The notes beneath the pieces are model-generated. The model was not told the DNA's origin. It searched no databases and worked only from the letters and a program-made list of their open reading frames with translations. 43,803 nt of DNA from the NCBI GenBank assembly GCA_964527585.1, contig CAZGPE010000012.1:1-43803 (forward strand), in the 5' to 3' direction. This DNA is from Fimenecus sp964527585. Its GTDB lineage: Bacteria > Bacillota > Clostridia > Oscillospirales > Acutalibacteraceae. The position numbers and the translations under genes were made by a program. Below, one piece after another: positions 40,697 to 43,803 of this stretch. Each line of letters opens with the position of its first letter. Position 1 is the first letter of the stretch.

Positions 40697-40732
40697 GACT
40701 GATAAAGGTTAACCCTTTATCAGTCTTTTTTT
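40697..40732 (+). terminator. Terminator-like hairpin at the end of the XRE gene
   Basis: A perfect stem GACTGATAAAGG / CCTTTATCAGTC followed by seven T, but on the plus strand, where no gene lies upstream. On the minus strand the hairpin overlaps the last codons of the XRE gene and has no T-run after it. It may end an antisense or read-through RNA, or only stabilise the 3' end of the XRE message. Confidence 0.5.
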
Positions 40733-41031
40733 AAGCGTTTTACAAGGTCGGTTAACAGTTTAATATCGTCCGACGGCAGTTGTTTGAGACTGTTGTTTAA
40801 TTCGATTTGATCGAGAGATACCGAATTCTCTTGTGAAAAGAAGTCAGACGGAGTGATCTCGAAATACTCGCATATATTGAGAAATTCCTGCATCGACGGT
40901 AAAGCTCTGCCTGAAGTAATTCCCTGAATATATCCTTTACTTTTGCCTAAATCGAGACTTAATTTGTATTCGGATATGTTTTTTTCTTTAATGAGCATTG
41001 AAATTCTGTTCTGAATAAATTCAGCGTTCAT
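40720..41031 (-). CDS. XRE-family helix-turn-helix regulator
   Basis: 103 residues. A Cro/C1-type HTH lies at about 7-60 (ISEYKLSLDLGKSKGYIQGI, then FLNICEYFEITPSDFF). The last 40 residues form a Leu-rich tail (LLTDLVKRLKKD) that could be a dimerisation helix. The ATG follows GAGGTGAG. It is divergent from the methyltransferase-nuclease operon, and four copies of a palindrome lie between them, one in its own promoter region. It therefore looks like the autoregulated controller (C protein or repressor) of that module. A general housekeeping XRE regulator cannot be excluded. Confidence 0.85.
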   Translation of the reverse strand: MNAEFIQNRISMLIKEKNISEYKLSLDLGKSKGYIQGITSGRALPSMQEFLNICEYFEITPSDFFSQENSVSLDQIELNNSLKQLPSDDIKLLTDLVKRLKKD

Positions 41032-41055
41032 TTTCTCACCTCATATATAGAATAC

Positions 41056-41155
41056 ACTAATTGAATTAGTAATATTACCGATTGAATTAGCGATTATTCT
41101 TGATTTATACTGATTAAAATAGTATAATCGTTAACACAATACTAATTTAATCGGT
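41056..41155. promoter_or_regulatory. Four palindromic operators between XRE and methyltransferase
   Basis: O1, ACTAATTGAATTAGT (41056-41070), is a perfect 15-bp palindrome. O2 (41077-41091) is ACCGATTGAATTAGC, O4 (41109-41123) is ACTGATTAAAATAGT and O3 (41141-41155) is ACTAATTTAATCGGT. O2 and O3 are inverted versions of the same degenerate site. Centres are 21, 32 and 32 bp apart, about two and three helical turns. O4 lies in the spacer of the methyltransferase promoter, O3 reaches its ribosome site, and O1 lies where the XRE promoter should be. This suggests coordinated repression or timing control of both sides. Confidence 0.75.
41100..41128 (+). promoter_or_regulatory. Promoter of the methyltransferase-nuclease operon
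   Basis: TTGATT (41100-41105), 17 bp, perfect TATAAT (41123-41128), 39 bp before the ATG. One operator copy fills the spacer. Confidence 0.82.
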
Positions 41156-41166
41156 GGGGATGTGCA

Positions 41167-42213
41167 ATGAGAGGTAACAGTGATTTAAGAAAAGCGAATA
41201 GGGCGAAGAAAGACGAGTTTTACACACAGTTGTCGGATATTGAGAAAGAACTTAAATATTATAAAAAATATTTCAAAGGTAAAACGGTGCTTTGCAATTG
41301 CGATGACCCTTACGAGAGCAATTTTTTTAAGTATTTTGCGCTCAATTTCAACTATCTCGGCTTGAAGAAACTCATAGCAACCTGCTATGACGGTTCACCG
41401 ATTCAAAGCGAGCAGTTGAGCTTGTTTGATGTTGAAACCGTTAAGGAAAATGAGGATAAAAAAGCGTATAAAATCGAAATTACCGAGGTTGATGATTACA
41501 ACAAAGACGGTGCGGTCGATTTAAGCGATGTCGAATATCTCATAAAAAACAGAAAGAATGTTCTGACCGTGCTTAAAGGCGACGGTGATTTCAGAAGTTA
41601 TGAGTGTATCGAACTGTTAAAGCAAGCGGATATTGTGGTTACCAATCCGCCGTTTTCACTTTTCAGGGAATATGTCGGACAACTTGAAGATCACGGTAAA
41701 AAATTTGTGATTATGGGAAATACGAACGCTTTAACCTATAAAGAGATATTCAAAATGTTTCAGCACGACAAAATCAGAACGGGATATACGAATTTTAATG
41801 TCGGAATGTATTTCTTCGTCCCGGACAGTACGGAAAAATACCATAAGATAATCGACGGAAAAAAGAGCGTGAGGGTTTCAACATCGTGCTGGTTTACGAA
41901 TTTACCCGTATCAAAGCATAATGAATTTATTGACTTATATAAAAAATATGATCCCGAAACTTATCCGAAATATGATAATTACGACGCTATCGAAGTCGGT
42001 ACATACAGAGACATACCGGATGATTATTATGATGATATGGGCGTGCCGATTACATTTTTGGATAAGTTCAATCCGGAGCAGTTTGAAATTGTTGACGGTA
42101 TCGGAAGATACAGTATGTTAACAGGACCGACACCTGAAACACAGGGAACATATCTAACAAAAATAAACGGAATACCTAAATATGCACGAGTAATTATAAG
42201 GAGAAAGAAATGA
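41167..42213 (+). CDS. EcoRI-like adenine-specific DNA methyltransferase
   Basis: 348 residues. The N-terminal KKDEFYTQLSDIEKELKYY and VLCNCDDPYESNFFKYF (SAM-binding region) are typical of the EcoRI-methylase family. TNPPFSLFREYV (NPPF at 160-163) is the catalytic motif of N6-adenine enzymes. FVIMGNTNALTYKEIF follows. The DNA-recognition part is the C-terminal half; the target site cannot be read from sequence and need not be GAATTC. GGTGGGG precedes the ATG. The stop overlaps the start of the DUF262-HNH gene by four bases (ATGA), so the two are coupled. No EcoRI-type nuclease is present; the HNH protein takes that place. Confidence 0.9.
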   Translation: MRGNSDLRKANRAKKDEFYTQLSDIEKELKYYKKYFKGKTVLCNCDDPYESNFFKYFALNFNYLGLKKLIATCYDGSPIQSEQLSLFDVETVKENEDKKAYKIEITEVDDYNKDGAVDLSDVEYLIKNRKNVLTVLKGDGDFRSYECIELLKQADIVVTNPPFSLFREYVGQLEDHGKKFVIMGNTNALTYKEIFKMFQHDKIRTGYTNFNVGMYFFVPDSTEKYHKIIDGKKSVRVSTSCWFTNLPVSKHNEFIDLYKKYDPETYPKYDNYDAIEVGTYRDIPDDYYDDMGVPITFLDKFNPEQFEIVDGIGRYSMLTGPTPETQGTYLTKINGIPKYARVIIRRKK

Positions 42214-43292
42214 ATATAGAATTAAAGGAAATTACAATCGGTGATTTGGTTGACGGATACGAAAACAACGACGAAAACGGAGTATACGGCTACGGCGGAA
42301 AACTGAATATAAGGCCGAAATACCAAAGAGAATTTGTCTACGGCGACAAGGAGCGCAAGGCGGTGATAAATTCGGTGTTTCACGGATTTCCGCTTAATGT
42401 TATGTATTGGGTTAAAAACGCAGACGGAACTTTTGAGGTGCTTGACGGACAGCAGAGAACATTATCAATATGCGGATATTATGACGGCGATTTTTCGTTT
42501 GAAGAAAAAGGCTTTTACAATTTGCCGAAAGACAAACAGAAACAGTTTTTGAATTATAAACTGCTTGTTTATCAATGTCAGGGAAGCGAAAGCGAAATTT
42601 TGGATTGGTTTAAGGTGATAAATATTGCGGGACTGAAACTGACCGATCAGGAAATGCGAAATGCAGTTTATACGGGGGAATGGCTGACGGATGCTAAAAA
42701 GTTCTTTTCGAAGAACGGTTGTGTTGCCTGCAAAATCGCAGACGGATATGTCAAAGGCGAAACTAACAGACAGGCTTTGTTGGAAACTGCGCTTAAATGG
42801 ATAAGCAAGGGAAATGTCGAACAGTATATGGCAATCCATCAGCACGATCCGAATGCAAATGAACTCAAACAGTATTTCAGGAATGTTATATCTTGGACGG
42901 AGATGACATTTATTACCAAATATAAGCAAATGCCTTCTGTCAATTGGGGAGAACTTTATGATAATTACAAAGACTCTGTTATTGATGTTAAGCAACTTGA
43001 TAGCAGGATAAAAGAGTTGATGGTTGATGAAGATGTAACGAATAAAGCGGGGATTTTCAATTATGTTCTTACCGCAGACGAAAGAAAACTCAATATAAGA
43101 AGTTTTTCCGAAAAGCAGAAGCAGGAACAGTATATAAAACAAGACGGAATTTGTGTTAAATGCCGTAAGCGGTTTGAATTTAACGAAATGGAAGGTGATC
43201 ATATTATCGCATGGTCTCAGGGCGGACATACAACCGCCGAAAATTTGCAAATGCTTTGTAAAAAATGCAACAACACAAAAAGTAACATATAA
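42210..43292 (+). CDS. DUF262 (GmrSD/ParB-like) protein with C-terminal HNH nuclease domain
   Basis: 360 residues. The N-terminal DUF262 domain has RPKYQREFVYGDKERKAVI, GFPLN and the hallmark DGQQR (79-83), which in GmrS/BrxU-type proteins binds and hydrolyses nucleotides. A helical middle section follows. A compact HNH domain occupies about 312-360: zinc cysteines C315, C318, C350 and C353, the catalytic DH pair (D330, H331) and N345. It has the build of a type IV or BREX-associated restriction effector, shortened by fusing sensor and nuclease in one chain. Tight coupling to the methyltransferase suggests that methylation marks self, giving a restriction-modification-like defence system. Confidence 0.87.
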   Translation: MNIELKEITIGDLVDGYENNDENGVYGYGGKLNIRPKYQREFVYGDKERKAVINSVFHGFPLNVMYWVKNADGTFEVLDGQQRTLSICGYYDGDFSFEEKGFYNLPKDKQKQFLNYKLLVYQCQGSESEILDWFKVINIAGLKLTDQEMRNAVYTGEWLTDAKKFFSKNGCVACKIADGYVKGETNRQALLETALKWISKGNVEQYMAIHQHDPNANELKQYFRNVISWTEMTFITKYKQMPSVNWGELYDNYKDSVIDVKQLDSRIKELMVDEDVTNKAGIFNYVLTADERKLNIRSFSEKQKQEQYIKQDGICVKCRKRFEFNEMEGDHIIAWSQGGHTTAENLQMLCKKCNNTKSNI

Positions 43293-43297
43293 AGAAA

Positions 43298-43334
43298 AAA
43301 CCTGCCGCAGTTATTAACTGCGACAGGTTTTATT
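43298..43334. terminator. Bidirectional terminator
   Basis: AAACCTG-C-CGCAGT pairs with ACTGCG-A-CAGGTTT (one internal mismatch), with T tracts on both strands. It serves the nuclease gene and the convergent PFOR gene. Confidence 0.88.
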
Positions 43335-43356
43335 TGTGCTTTATAAAAGAACTTTA

Positions 43357-43803
43357 TCAGTCTTCATCGGGAGCGTAAAGGTCTTTAAGGCGAAGAAGAT
43401 GGTCATATCTTGCCTTTGCGTTAGCCTCGGCTTTTGTGAAGAGTTCTTCGGCTCTTTCGGGGAATGCACGGGTAAGCGAAGAGTAGCGTGCTTCGTTCAT
43501 AATGAAATCACGGTAACTTGCTGCGCCTTCCTTAGAGTCGATTGTAAACGGATTCTTACCTTCCGCTTTAAGTGCGGGGTTGTAACGGAACATATTCCAA
43601 TAACCGCAGTCAACCGCTTTCTTCATTTCAGCCTGACAGTTTGTCATACCGCCCTTGATTGAGTGCATCTCACAAGGTGCATAAGCGATAATGATTGACG
43701 GGCCGTGATATGCTTCCGCTTCGGTAAGGGCTTTAATTGTCTGATTCTGGTCAGCGCCCATTGCGATTTGAGCAACATATACATATCCGTAACTCATAGC
43801 GAT
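43357..43803 (-). CDS. nifJ: Pyruvate:ferredoxin oxidoreductase, C-terminal fragment
   Basis: The last 148 or so residues; the gene continues past the right edge. PFOR decarboxylates pyruvate to acetyl-CoA and reduces ferredoxin, the central step of clostridial energy metabolism, and is oxygen-sensitive. The fragment is the end of the thiamine-diphosphate domain and the C-terminal arm: YVYVAQIAMGADQNQTIKAL, then GPSIIIAYAPCEMHSIKGGM and KKAVDCGYWNMFRYNP are strongly conserved. The chain ends with the usual charged tail, so it is intact at this side. An ATG at 43797 is internal, not the start. Confidence 0.95.
   Translation of the reverse strand: MAMSYGYVYVAQIAMGADQNQTIKALTEAEAYHGPSIIIAYAPCEMHSIKGGMTNCQAEMKKAVDCGYWNMFRYNPALKAEGKNPFTIDSKEGAASYRDFIMNEARYSSLTRAFPERAEELFTKAEANAKARYDHLLRLKDLYAPDED

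Noticed and set aside
42465..43250. Long open frame on the minus strand opposite the DUF262-HNH gene
   Set aside because: It is antisense to a clear domain-bearing protein, with no ribosome site and no recognisable motif.
1..43803. tRNA, rRNA, CRISPR array, insertion sequence, phage or conjugation genes
   Set aside because: Looked for while reading both strands; no cloverleaf, spaced direct repeats, transposase or integrase was recognised. A tRNAscan or Infernal run would be needed to exclude small RNAs fully.

Overview
The window looks like chromosome of an anaerobic, endospore-forming member of the Clostridia, probably a gut or rumen species near the Oscillospiraceae/Ruminococcaceae. The reasons are: the C-terminus of pyruvate phosphate dikinase at the left edge and of pyruvate:ferredoxin oxidoreductase at the right edge (anaerobic glycolytic enzymes); a dipicolinate synthase pair (spore cores) with a sigma-K-like promoter; a Firmicutes-type LexA with a CGAAC-N4-GTTTG box; fairly low GC; strong Shine-Dalgarno sites; and several plant-glycan glycosidases. 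No rRNA, tRNA, CRISPR array, insertion sequence or phage gene was recognised.

Layout. 1-6.8 kb: ppdK end, a run of terminators, an MgtC/SapB membrane protein divergent from a LysR regulator plus EamA exporter, an anchored M23 (LytM) protein, a probable small RNA, lexA and a radical SAM protein. 6.8-10.3 kb: lgt, folD and a GPH-type sugar symporter. 10.3-18.3 kb (minus strand): an MFS transporter plus BspA-type leucine-rich-repeat protein, then a beta-mannosidase (GH2) and GH30 enzyme behind a Pr6Pr-like membrane protein. 18.4-23.9 kb: murC, dpaAB and a GH3 beta-glucosidase. 24.0-30.7 kb: an aromatic amino acid operon (leader peptide, aroF, tyrA, aroB, aroA, aroC, pheA). 30.7-34.4 kb: another possible small RNA, birA, tspO, rpsF-ssb-rpsR and two small secreted proteins. 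34.7-39.9 kb: argG-argH behind four ArgR-like boxes, then uxaC and a HAD phosphatase. 39.9-43.3 kb: a YhhN protein and a compact XRE regulator / EcoRI-like methyltransferase / DUF262-HNH nuclease module, then the PFOR end.

Three points stand out. First, the aro operon is preceded by a 32-codon ORF with 10 Phe/Tyr codons, followed by mutually exclusive 1:2, 2:3 and 3:4 pairings ending in an intrinsic terminator: a complete ribosome-mediated attenuator of the enterobacterial pheA type in a Firmicute, where T-boxes or TRAP are the usual expectation. Second, the methyltransferase/DUF262-HNH pair looks like a self-contained restriction-modification-like defence island whose intergenic region carries four copies of an ACTAATTNAATTAGT palindrome for the neighbouring regulator. 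Third, the argG promoter is preceded by four ARG-box-like 18-mers in exact 21-bp register.

All calls come from reading the sequence by eye. No homology search, folding program or composition statistic was run.
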